Part shown: positions 1 through 6,123 of the stretch, piece after piece
Position numbering within the stretch: position 1 is the first letter of the stretch
Layout: each line of letters opens with the position of its first letter
Assembly: GCA_000183865.1 (NCBI GenBank)
Contig: CM001047.1
Span: forward strand, 1,104,101-1,110,337
Length of the DNA stretch: 6,237 bases
Direction of reading: 5' to 3'
Origin: Listeria marthii FSL S4-120
Lineage (GTDB): Bacteria; Bacillota; Bacilli; Lactobacillales; Listeriaceae
Translations under genes and position numbers: made by a program
Notes under the pieces: model-generated
Told to the model about the DNA's origin: nothing
Seen by the model: the letters and a program-made list of their open reading frames with translations, nothing else
Database searches by the model: none

Positions 1-521
1 ATGAAGCGGTAAAAGCAACCAATACAGAAGTAGTAAAAATCGAATTACCACGTGATACAAAAGGCGGTGCAGGTCACGGTTCTTTAATTATCTTTGGTGG
101 TGACGATGTTTCAGACGTTAAACGCGCAGTAGAAGTGGCGCTAAATGAATTAGATAAAACTTTTGGAGATGTGTATGGCAATGAAGCTGGGCACATTGAA
201 CTTCAATATACTGCTCGCGCAAGTCACGCACTTAATACAGCATTTGGCGCACCAGTAGGGAAAGCATTCGGACTTATGGTTGGTGCTCCAGCTGGGATTG
301 GTGTTGTAATGGCTGATACTGCAGTGAAATCCGCTAACGTAGATGTTGTTGCATATTCTTCACCAGCAGATGGAACAAGTTTCTCCAATGAAGTAATCCT
401 TTGTATTTCCGGAGATTCTGGAGCAGTCCGTCAAGCAGTTATTTCTGCACGTGAAATTGGTAAAAAATTACTTGGAGCTTTAGGGGATGAACCGAAAAAT
501 GATCGTCCATCCTACATTTAG
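1..521 (+). CDS. pduB: PduB, trimeric tandem-BMC shell protein (5' end cut off by the window)
   Basis: PduB is a major shell protein of the propanediol-utilisation microcompartment; it has two fused BMC folds and assembles as a trimer that tiles like a hexamer. The reading frame is open from base 3 to a TAG at 519-521, giving 172 visible residues with no stop, so the true start lies upstream. A GTG at 135 is an internal valine codon, not a start. The visible part begins near the end of the first BMC domain (ELPRDTKGGAGHGSL) and continues through the second (AGHIELQYTARASHALNTAF, then VGAPAGIGVVMADTA and SGDSGAVRQAVISAREIG), ending in the typical tail EPKNDRPSYI. The Salmonella protein has about 233 or 270 residues depending on start, so roughly 60-100 residues are missing here. 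It is followed after 18 bases by pduC. The identification is firm from recalled family similarity. Confidence 0.95.
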   Translation, partial: EAVKATNTEVVKIELPRDTKGGAGHGSLIIFGGDDVSDVKRAVEVALNELDKTFGDVYGNEAGHIELQYTARASHALNTAFGAPVGKAFGLMVGAPAGIGVVMADTAVKSANVDVVAYSSPADGTSFSNEVILCISGDSGAVRQAVISAREIGKKLLGALGDEPKNDRPSYI

Positions 522-539
522 AACGGAGGGTAACGACTG

Positions 540-2204
540 ATGAAATCAAAACGCTTTGAAGAGTTAGCAAAACGCCCGGTCAATCAAGATGGTTTTGTAA
601 AAGAATGGATTGAAGAAGGCTTAATCGCAATGGAAAGCCCAAATGATCCAAAGCCAAGCATTAAAATAGAAAATGGCAAGGTAGTCGAAATGGATAGTAA
701 AAAACTAGCTGATTTTGACTTAATTGATCATTTTATCGCTAAATATGGCGTCGATTTATCTCGTGCGGAAGAAGTCATGCAAATGGATTCTGTGAAGCTA
801 GCGAATATGCTTTGCGACCCAAATGTACCACGTGAAAAAATCGTTTTACTTACAACTGCAATGACACCGGCAAAAATAGTAGAAGTAGTTTCGCAAATGA
901 ACGTTGTCGAAATGATGATGTCGATGCAAAAAATGCGCTCACGTAGAACGCCAACAACCCAAGCTCACGTAACAAACTTGCGTGATAATCCGGTTCAAAT
1001 TGCAGCCGATGCAGCAGAAGCAGCGATTCGTGGCTTTGATGAACAAGAAACAACCGTTGCGGTAGTTCGTTATGCACCTTTTAACGCGCTGAGCTTATTA
1101 GTAGGTTCGCAAACTGGCCGCGGAGGTGTATTAACGCAATGTTCATTAGAAGAAGCAACAGAGTTAGAACTCGGTATGCGTGGTTTAACTTGTTATGCTG
1201 AAACGATTTCTGTGTATGGTACAGAGCCTGTATTTACAGACGGAGATGATACGCCTTGGTCGAAAGGGATTTTGGCAAGTGCTTATGCGTCTCGCGGGCT
1301 GAAAATGCGTTTCACATCTGGAACTGGTTCCGAAGTTCAAATGGGTTATGCAGAAGGGAAATCAATGCTTTATCTTGAATCTCGCTGTATTTTCATTACG
1401 AAAGCAGCTGGTGTTCAAGGGTTACAAAATGGTTCGATTAGTTGTATCGGAATTCCGGGGGCCGTACCAAGTGGTATTAGAGCGGTTCTTGCAGAGAATT
1501 TAATTGCCGTTATGTTAGATCTTGAAGTTGCTTCTGGAAATGACCAAACATTCTCGCACTCGGATATTCGCCGTACAGCTCGTTTGCTGATGCAATTTTT
1601 ACCAGGAACAGATTATATTTCCTCTGGTTATAGCGCAACACCGAACTATGACAATATGTTTGCTGGTTCGAACTTTGATGCAGATGATTTTGATGATTAC
1701 AATATTTTGCAACGCGATTTAAAAGTAGATGGTGGTTTAACGCCGGTTACCGAAGAAGAAGTTGTTGCAGTTAGAAATAAAGCGGCACGCGTTATTCAAG
1801 CAGTTTTCGACAAATTAGGTCTTCCAGAAGTAACCGATGCGGAAGTTGAAGCAGCAACGTATGCACGTGGAAGTAAAGATATGCCAGAACGTAACATGGT
1901 AGAAGATATTAAAGCAGCAGCTGAAATGATGGACCGCGGTGTGACTGGTCTGGATGTTGTTAAAGCGCTATCTGCTGGTGGATTCGACGATGTTGCCGAA
2001 AGCGTACTTAATATGCTGAAACAACGTGTATCTGGAGACTTCCTTCATACATCAGCCATCATTGATAAAGACTGGAATGTTATTAGTTCCGTCAACGATT
2101 TAAATGATTACGCAGGTCCTGGAACTGGTTATCGCTTAGAGGGCGAACGCTGGGAAAAATTAAAAGATATCGCTGTTGCAGTAGATGCAAACGAATTAGA
2201 CTAA
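540..2204 (+). CDS. pduC: PduC, B12-dependent propanediol dehydratase large (alpha) subunit
   Basis: Catalytic subunit of adenosylcobalamin-dependent diol dehydratase (EC 4.2.1.28), which turns 1,2-propanediol into propionaldehyde, and usually glycerol into 3-hydroxypropionaldehyde, inside the microcompartment. The 554 residues equal the Klebsiella oxytoca alpha subunit in length. All the substrate and metal ligands known from that enzyme are present at the same numbers: Gln141, His143 (in QAHVTN), Glu170, Glu221, Gln296, Asp335 and Ser362; Ser301 and Gln336 of the active site are also kept. Start: ATG at 540 lies 10 bases after a GGAGG at 525-529, and the N-terminus ([18 protein letters not shown]) matches the family start. 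It works as an (alpha beta gamma)2 complex with PduD and PduE, encoded next. Diol rather than glycerol dehydratase is favoured by the pdu context; substrate range cannot be fixed from sequence alone. Confidence 0.98.
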   Translation: MKSKRFEELAKRPVNQDGFVKEWIEEGLIAMESPNDPKPSIKIENGKVVEMDSKKLADFDLIDHFIAKYGVDLSRAEEVMQMDSVKLANMLCDPNVPREKIVLLTTAMTPAKIVEVVSQMNVVEMMMSMQKMRSRRTPTTQAHVTNLRDNPVQIAADAAEAAIRGFDEQETTVAVVRYAPFNALSLLVGSQTGRGGVLTQCSLEEATELELGMRGLTCYAETISVYGTEPVFTDGDDTPWSKGILASAYASRGLKMRFTSGTGSEVQMGYAEGKSMLYLESRCIFITKAAGVQGLQNGSISCIGIPGAVPSGIRAVLAENLIAVMLDLEVASGNDQTFSHSDIRRTARLLMQFLPGTDYISSGYSATPNYDNMFAGSNFDADDFDDYNILQRDLKVDGGLTPVTEEEVVAVRNKAARVIQAVFDKLGLPEVTDAEVEAATYARGSKDMPERNMVEDIKAAAEMMDRGVTGLDVVKALSAGGFDDVAESVLNMLKQRVSGDFLHTSAIIDKDWNVISSVNDLNDYAGPGTGYRLEGERWEKLKDIAVAVDANELD

Positions 2205-2241
2205 GCTACTTCCCATTTTTTATAAAGGAGGATTACGAGAC

Positions 2242-2901
2242 ATGGTTGAAATTAACGAAAAAGTGCTTCGCGGAATTATCTCCGAAGTACTAGATGAATT
2301 ACAGCTAAAAGAAGATAAAGTTTCTTTCCAAAAAGAACAGCCCAGTGTTGCCGTTTCAGACGAAAGCTTTTTAACAGAAGTTGGTGACGCAAAGCCGGGT
2401 AGACAAAAAGATGAAGTTGTTATTGCGGTCGCACCAGCTTTTGGTAAATATCAAACGAAAAATATTGTCGGCGTTCCGCATAAACAAATTTTACGAGAAG
2501 TGATTGCAGGTATTGAAGAAGAAGGGTTAAAAGCGCGCGTTGTCCGTGTGTTCCGTTCTTCTGACGTAGCTTTCGTCGCGGTAGAAGGCGATAAATTAAG
2601 TGGTTCTGGAATTTGTATCGGCATTCAGTCACGAGGTACAGCATTAATCCACCAAAAAGATTTACAACCACTTTCTAACTTAGAGTTATTCCCGCAAGCA
2701 CCACTAATTACGCTAGAAACATACCGAGCAATTGGTAAAAATGCGGCGAAATATGCTAAAGGTGAATCACCAAATCCAGTGCCAATGGTAAACGATCAAA
2801 TGGCACGTCCGAAATTCCAAGCCAAAGCAGCTTTACTTCATATCAAAGAAACAAAACATGTTGTTCAAGGGAAAAATGCAGTCGAATTACAAGTAAACTA
2901 A
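2242..2901 (+). CDS. pduD: PduD, propanediol dehydratase medium (beta) subunit with encapsulation helix
   Basis: Medium subunit of the diol dehydratase; with PduC it forms the cobalamin-binding interface. It has 219 residues against about 224 in Salmonella. Residues 1-20 ([20 protein letters not shown]) form an amphipathic helix that closely resembles the Salmonella PduD N-terminus shown to target the enzyme into the microcompartment. A low-complexity linker follows (about 24-55), then the conserved core from about residue 58, with [26 protein letters not shown] at 90-95, and [12 protein letters not shown] at 163-174. The ATG at 2242 lies 10 bases after AAAGGAGG at 2224-2231. The 37-base gap after pduC contains a short T-run but no hairpin. 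The core is paralogous to PduH encoded in this same window, consistent with the subunit-swap model of reactivation. Confidence 0.97.
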   Translation: MVEINEKVLRGIISEVLDELQLKEDKVSFQKEQPSVAVSDESFLTEVGDAKPGRQKDEVVIAVAPAFGKYQTKNIVGVPHKQILREVIAGIEEEGLKARVVRVFRSSDVAFVAVEGDKLSGSGICIGIQSRGTALIHQKDLQPLSNLELFPQAPLITLETYRAIGKNAAKYAKGESPNPVPMVNDQMARPKFQAKAALLHIKETKHVVQGKNAVELQVN

Positions 2902-2905
2902 TAGT

Positions 2906-2912
2906 GAGGTGA
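2906..2912 (+). promoter_or_regulatory. Ribosome binding site that fixes the pduE start
   Basis: GAGGTGA at 2906-2912 matches seven bases of the anti-Shine-Dalgarno complement. Counting from the last G of the GAGG core (2909), ATG 2918 has 8 bases of spacing, equal to pduG and pduJ, whereas ATG 2915 has only 5 and GTG 2909 overlaps the site. It begins 4 bases after the pduD stop codon at 2899-2901, so ribosomes finishing pduD can reach it directly. Confidence 0.85.
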
Positions 2913-2917
2913 AAATG

Positions 2918-3430
2918 ATGAATCAAGAAGCACTAGAAAATATGGTTAGAAATATTTTACAAGAAGTAAATAGTGGCGCCGTTTCAACAACGACTTCTCC
3001 AAAAGCAAGCGGAGATACACTGACGGTGCGCGATTATCCACTTGGTACGAAACGTCCAGAACTTGTAAAAACATCGACATCAAAATCATTAGACGATATT
3101 ACGTTGAAAAGTGTTCTAGATGGCACGATTAAACCAGAAGATGTTCGTGTAACAGCGGAAACACTGAAAATGCAAGCGCAAGTCGCAAGAGACGCAGGAC
3201 GCGCAACCTTAGCAAATAACTTCGAACGTGCGGCGGAATTAACAATTGTTCCAGATGAACGCATTTTAGAAATTTATAATGCAATGCGTCCTTATCGTTC
3301 CTCGAAAGAAGAGTTACTTGCGATTGCGGATGAATTGGAAAATGTGTATCATGCAACGATTTGTTCTAATTATGTTCGTGAAGCGGCACAGCTTTATCAA
3401 GAGCGTAAGAAATTAAAAGGCGATAATTAA
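2918..3430 (+). CDS. pduE: PduE, propanediol dehydratase small (gamma) subunit
   Basis: Small subunit of the diol dehydratase, completing the PduCDE complex. Start choice: the frame also has GTG at 2909 and ATG at 2915, but the Shine-Dalgarno GAGGTGA occupies 2906-2912, so GTG 2909 would sit inside its own ribosome binding site. ATG 2918 has an 8-base spacing, as in neighbouring genes, and gives MNQEALENMVRNIL, parallel to the Salmonella start; the product is then 170 residues (about 173 in Salmonella and Klebsiella). Residues 1-17 form a second amphipathic helix, followed by a Ser/Thr-rich linker (18-32) and the conserved core: DYPLGTKRPE, the FERAAELT segment, DERILEIYNAMRPYRSSKEE, and the C-terminal ERKKLKGDN. 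In Salmonella the PduD helix is the reported targeting signal, so whether this similar PduE helix targets is inference. Confidence 0.96.
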   Translation: MNQEALENMVRNILQEVNSGAVSTTTSPKASGDTLTVRDYPLGTKRPELVKTSTSKSLDDITLKSVLDGTIKPEDVRVTAETLKMQAQVARDAGRATLANNFERAAELTIVPDERILEIYNAMRPYRSSKEELLAIADELENVYHATICSNYVREAAQLYQERKKLKGDN

Positions 3431-3432
3431 AA

Positions 3433-3470
3433 TTCACCTTTGCTCGCGATTATGTAGGAAAAGCGGTGAA
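3433..3470 (+). promoter_or_regulatory. Inverted repeat enclosing the weak pduG ribosome binding site
   Basis: In the 44-base gap between pduE and pduG, TTCACC at 3433-3438 is the exact reverse complement of GGTGAA at 3465-3470. The right arm contains the only plausible Shine-Dalgarno of pduG (GGTGA, 3465-3469). Pairing would hide it, with a loop of 26 bases. The left arm begins 3 bases after the pduE stop, within the footprint of a terminating ribosome, so pduE translation could open the stem. A 6-bp stem with a long loop is weak, so the regulatory reading is inference; the repeat itself is plain in the sequence. Confidence 0.4.
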
Positions 3471-3474
3471 ATGA

Positions 3475-5295
3475 ATGCAGTATATTGCAGGTATTGATAT
3501 CGGAAACTCGACAACCGAAGTGGCGCTTGCAATGATAAACACACAAGGTAAAGCCGAGTTTGTCGCAAGTGCCATTACAGATACAACTGGTATCAAAGGA
3601 ACGAAACAAAATCTTCACGGGATTTTTAAAGCGTTGCGGCTTGCTTTAGAAAAAGTAAACGCAACAACCGCGGACTTGAGTGAAATCCGAATTAATGAAG
3701 CGACTCCCGTGATTGGTGATGTGGCAATGGAAACAATTACGGAAACGATTATTACGGAGTCTACCATGATTGGACATAATCCTAAAACGCCTGGTGGACT
3801 TGGAATGGGATCAGGTATGACGGTGCTTTTGGATGAGGTGGCAACTAAATCAAAAGATACTGATTATATTGTGATCATTCCCAAAACAGTCGACTTTGAA
3901 GATGCAGCAAAGCAGATTAATGAGTATACCGAACAAGGCTACCAAATAACTGCGGCAATTCTTCAAGCTGATGACGGCGTTCTCGTACATAATCGATTAA
4001 ATCACAAAATGCCGATTGTTGACGAGGTAGGTTTTATTGATAAAGTTCCGGTTGATATGTTAGCAGCTGTTGAAGTTGCGGCTCCCGGAAAAGTCATTGA
4101 AACCATTTCGAATCCATATGGTATTGCGACGGTTTTTCATTTGAGCTCGGATGAAACGAAAAATATTATTCCTGTTGCACGTGCTTTAATTGGGAACCGT
4201 TCGGCAGTTGTGATTAAAACGCCAGAGGGTGACGTGAAAGCGAGAACCATCCCAGCGGGGCATATCGAACTTGAGTCGGGCTCGCGAACCTTGCGTGTCA
4301 ATGTAGCAGAAGGCTCCGAGAAGATTATGCAGGCAATTACGTCACTGCCAAAACTCGACAATGCAAGCGGAGAACCGGGAACGAATATCGGTGGCATGCT
4401 GGAAAAAGTGCGGCAAACCATGGCTGGGCTAACAGATAAATTACCAGCAGATATTTTTATTCAAGATTTGCTGGCTGTTGATACTTTTGTTCCAGTCGAC
4501 GTTCAAGGCGGTCTTGCTGGCGAGTTTTCAATGGAGCAAGCAGTTGGAATTGCCTCGATGGTAAAAAGTGATCATTTACAAATGGCAGCAATCGCCTCAG
4601 AAATCGAACAAGAGCTAAATGTATCGGTCAAAATTGGCGGGGCGGAAGCAGAGGCAGCAATACTTGGCGCACTTACTACGCCCGGAACCAATACGCCGCT
4701 TGCAATTTTAGACTTAGGTGCGGGTTCCACAGATGCCTCGATTATTAACGGAAAAGGAGAAATTATTGCGACTCATTTAGCCGGAGCAGGCGACATGGTT
4801 ACGATGATTATCCAGTCAGAAATTGGTCTTGAGGATCGTTACTTAGCAGAAGATATTAAAAAATATCCGCTTGCTAAAGTCGAAAGCATTTTCCATATCC
4901 GGCATGAAGATGGCACGGTCCAATTTTTCGATACACCGCTTTCTCCAAGCGTTTTTGCGAAAGTGGTGATTGTAAAACCAGATGGATTTGTACCAATTCC
5001 TGGTGATGTATCGATTGAAAAAATTAAGTTAATTCGTCGTTCAGCAAAAGAGCGTGTTTTTGTAACGAATACCGTCCGCGCATTAAAATATGTTAGCCCA
5101 ACTGGGAATATTCGAGATATTCCATTTGTCGTTATTGTTGGAGGATCAGCCCTTGATTTTGAGATTCCACAATTAATTACTGATGCACTTTCTCATTATT
5201 CACTCGTTGCTGGCCGTGGAAATATTCGTGGCAAAGAAGGTCCGAGAAATGCTGTTGCGACAGGTTTAATCCTTTCTGGAGGTGCAGAGGCATGA
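3475..5295 (+). CDS. pduG: PduG, diol dehydratase reactivating factor large subunit (DdrA-type ATPase)
   Basis: Large subunit of the diol dehydratase reactivase, a chaperone-like ATPase of the ASKHA (actin/Hsp70) fold that expels inactive cobalamin from PduCDE. It has 606 residues, against 610 in Klebsiella DdrA. The phosphate-1 motif GIDIGNSTTEVA is at residues 6-17 and the phosphate-2 motif DLGAGSTDAS begins at Asp413. Metal ligands known from the DdrA structure are at identical numbers: Thr105 (in HNPKTPGG), Asp166 and Asp183. The C-terminal nucleotide-fold motif VIVGGSALDFE and the family tail RGNIRGKEGPRNAVATGLIL are intact. ATG 3475 matches the family N-terminus (MRYIAGIDIGNS in Salmonella) and lies 8 bases after a weak GGTGA; an ATG at 3471 is out of frame. 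The 44-base gap upstream contains an inverted repeat around that site. The gene ends overlapping pduH by 4 bases. Confidence 0.97.
   Translation: MQYIAGIDIGNSTTEVALAMINTQGKAEFVASAITDTTGIKGTKQNLHGIFKALRLALEKVNATTADLSEIRINEATPVIGDVAMETITETIITESTMIGHNPKTPGGLGMGSGMTVLLDEVATKSKDTDYIVIIPKTVDFEDAAKQINEYTEQGYQITAAILQADDGVLVHNRLNHKMPIVDEVGFIDKVPVDMLAAVEVAAPGKVIETISNPYGIATVFHLSSDETKNIIPVARALIGNRSAVVIKTPEGDVKARTIPAGHIELESGSRTLRVNVAEGSEKIMQAITSLPKLDNASGEPGTNIGGMLEKVRQTMAGLTDKLPADIFIQDLLAVDTFVPVDVQGGLAGEFSMEQAVGIASMVKSDHLQMAAIASEIEQELNVSVKIGGAEAEAAILGALTTPGTNTPLAILDLGAGSTDASIINGKGEIIATHLAGAGDMVTMIIQSEIGLEDRYLAEDIKKYPLAKVESIFHIRHEDGTVQFFDTPLSPSVFAKVVIVKPDGFVPIPGDVSIEKIKLIRRSAKERVFVTNTVRALKYVSPTGNIRDIPFVVIVGGSALDFEIPQLITDALSHYSLVAGRGNIRGKEGPRNAVATGLILSGGAEA
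5278..5284 (+). promoter_or_regulatory. Ribosome binding site of pduH inside the pduG coding end
   Basis: GGAGGTG lies 9 bases before the pduH ATG and is embedded in the last codons of pduG (Gly-Gly-Ala). It lets pduH be initiated both by re-starting ribosomes at the ATGA overlap and by fresh ribosomes. Confidence 0.8.
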
Positions 5296-5639
5296 TTCCG
5301 GTTGTAAGTAAGCCAGCTATTTATTTTCATGCAGATAAAGATGCCGACCCTGAATGTATTAAACAAGTTTTATTTGGAATAGAAGAGGAAGGCATTCCGT
5401 GCGAGTTAGAAATTATCTCTTTAAAAGAAGAAGTACAAGCCGCATTTCGAGCATCTGCGAGTTCTCCACTTCTAGTTGGCATTACGCTGAAAAATGATCA
5501 TTTAGTGATTCATTATCGTAATTTGCCACCAGATAAGCCGCTATTTTCGGAATACCGTTTTGGAGCAGCAACACTCGAAAAACAGCGCAATATGGGAATG
5601 AATGCGGCGCGACTCGTTAAGGGTGTACCTTTTAAATAA
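5292..5639 (+). CDS. pduH: PduH, diol dehydratase reactivating factor small subunit (DdrB type)
   Basis: Small subunit of the reactivase; pairs with PduG as an alpha2-beta2 complex. It resembles the core of the dehydratase beta subunit and is thought to swap with PduD during reactivation. It has 115 residues, the normal family length. Glu31, the residue that completes the PduG metal site in the Klebsiella structure, is present in GIEEEG (29-34), and MGMNAARLVKG (101-111) matches [11 protein letters not shown] of PduD. The ATG overlaps the pduG stop as ATGA (5292-5295), so the two reactivase subunits are probably translationally coupled, which suits a fixed-ratio complex. GGAGGTG at 5278-5284, inside the end of pduG, supplies a strong ribosome binding site 9 bases from the ATG. 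The fold assignment comes from known family structure; the coupling is inferred. Confidence 0.96.
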   Translation: MIPVVSKPAIYFHADKDADPECIKQVLFGIEEEGIPCELEIISLKEEVQAAFRASASSPLLVGITLKNDHLVIHYRNLPPDKPLFSEYRFGAATLEKQRNMGMNAARLVKGVPFK

Positions 5640-5647
5640 GGAGGTGA
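5638..5647 (+). promoter_or_regulatory. Perfect ribosome binding site of pduK overlapping the pduH stop
   Basis: AAGGAGGTGA is a ten-base match to the 16S anti-Shine-Dalgarno complement and shares its first two bases with the pduH TAA (5637-5639). Spacing to ATG 5652 is 7 bases. It is the strongest site in the window, although PduK is regarded as a minor shell protein. Confidence 0.85.
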
Positions 5648-5651
5648 AGGA

Positions 5652-6098
5652 ATGCATCAAGCAATTGGAGTAATTGAAATTAAAGGACTAGCCTCAGCGA
5701 TTACAGTAGCAGATACAATGGCTAAAGTAGCAAATATCCAACTAGTTGACACGGAAAAAGCAAAAGGTTTTGGCTGGATTACCGTGAAAGTAGAAGGAGA
5801 TGTTGCAGCAGTAAATGCCGCGCTCGAAGCAGGAGAACAAACCGCAATAGCCTCAGACAGCTTTATTGCGAAAAAAGTCATTCCTCGACCAGGGGAAGAG
5901 ATTTTTACAGTGTTTTGGCCACAAGAAGACGTTGTGCCAGAAAAACCGGTGGAAGCAGAATTAATCGTAGAGCCGGAAGTAGTCGCTGAACCCGAAGTAG
6001 CGGCAGAACCAACATGTAACCTATGTCACGATCCACTATGCCCGCGGGTAAAAGGCGATCCAAGACAAGATTGTATCCATTTTGAAGAAGAGAAGTAA
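5652..6098 (+). CDS. pduK: PduK, BMC shell protein with acidic linker and cysteine-rich C-terminal tail
   Basis: Minor shell protein of the Pdu microcompartment. Residues 1-88 or so form a single BMC domain ([50 protein letters not shown]) expected to form hexamers. Residues 89-120 are an acidic, proline-rich linker with near repeats of (V)(A)EPEV. The tail carries Cys122, Cys125, Cys130 and Cys141 in a C-x2-C-x4-C-x10-C pattern ([12 protein letters not shown] ... DCIHFEEEK), plus His126 and His143; the Salmonella PduK tail has the same cysteine layout, so it is a family feature and a plausible zinc or Fe-S site, although the metal cannot be decided here. It has 148 residues (about 160 in Salmonella). 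ATG 5652 lies 7 bases after AAGGAGGTGA, which overlaps the pduH stop. It stands before pduJ, the reverse of the Salmonella order. Confidence 0.94.
   Translation: MHQAIGVIEIKGLASAITVADTMAKVANIQLVDTEKAKGFGWITVKVEGDVAAVNAALEAGEQTAIASDSFIAKKVIPRPGEEIFTVFWPQEDVVPEKPVEAELIVEPEVVAEPEVAAEPTCNLCHDPLCPRVKGDPRQDCIHFEEEK
5967..6011 (+). repeat. Imperfect EPEV-type repeat in the PduK linker
   Basis: Codons 106-120 of pduK read [15 protein letters not shown], three near copies of a five- to six-residue acidic proline-rich unit (V/A-E-P-E-V-x). At DNA level the copies differ at several third positions, so this is a diverged repeat rather than a recent expansion. It separates the BMC domain from the cysteine tail. 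Confidence 0.6.
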
Positions 6099-6123
6099 AC
6101 CTAATTTTGAGGAGGAAATAATA

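Noticed and set aside
135..137. GTG at 135 as the start of a short 128-residue protein
   Set aside because: The frame is open upstream to base 3 and encodes conserved PduB residues there, with no ribosome binding site before the GTG.
850..1077. A 75-codon open frame on the minus strand inside pduC
   Set aside because: It is antisense to strongly conserved catalytic-region codons of pduC, has no recognisable domain, and looks like a shadow of the sense gene.
2205..2241. T-run (ATTTTTTATA) after pduC as a possible intrinsic terminator
   Set aside because: No GC-rich hairpin precedes the T-run, and the gene for the next subunit of the same enzyme follows immediately.
3471..3497. ATG at 3471 starting an 8-codon frame that overlaps the pduG start
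   Set aside because: It lies only 4 bases from the GGTGA site, and the in-frame ATG 3475 gives the exact family N-terminus; most likely chance from the ATGAATG sequence.
3427..3618. A 63-codon minus-strand frame spanning the pduE-pduG gap
   Set aside because: Its C-terminal end falls in the gap, but most of it is antisense to the conserved PduG nucleotide-binding N-terminus, and the product is unrecognisable.
4137..4421. A 94-codon open frame on the minus strand inside pduG
   Set aside because: Low-complexity composition, no recognised family, and fully overlapped by well-conserved PduG codons; other minus-strand frames (for example 2420-2671, 3034-3264, 3129-3356, 5657-5881) were dismissed for the same reason.
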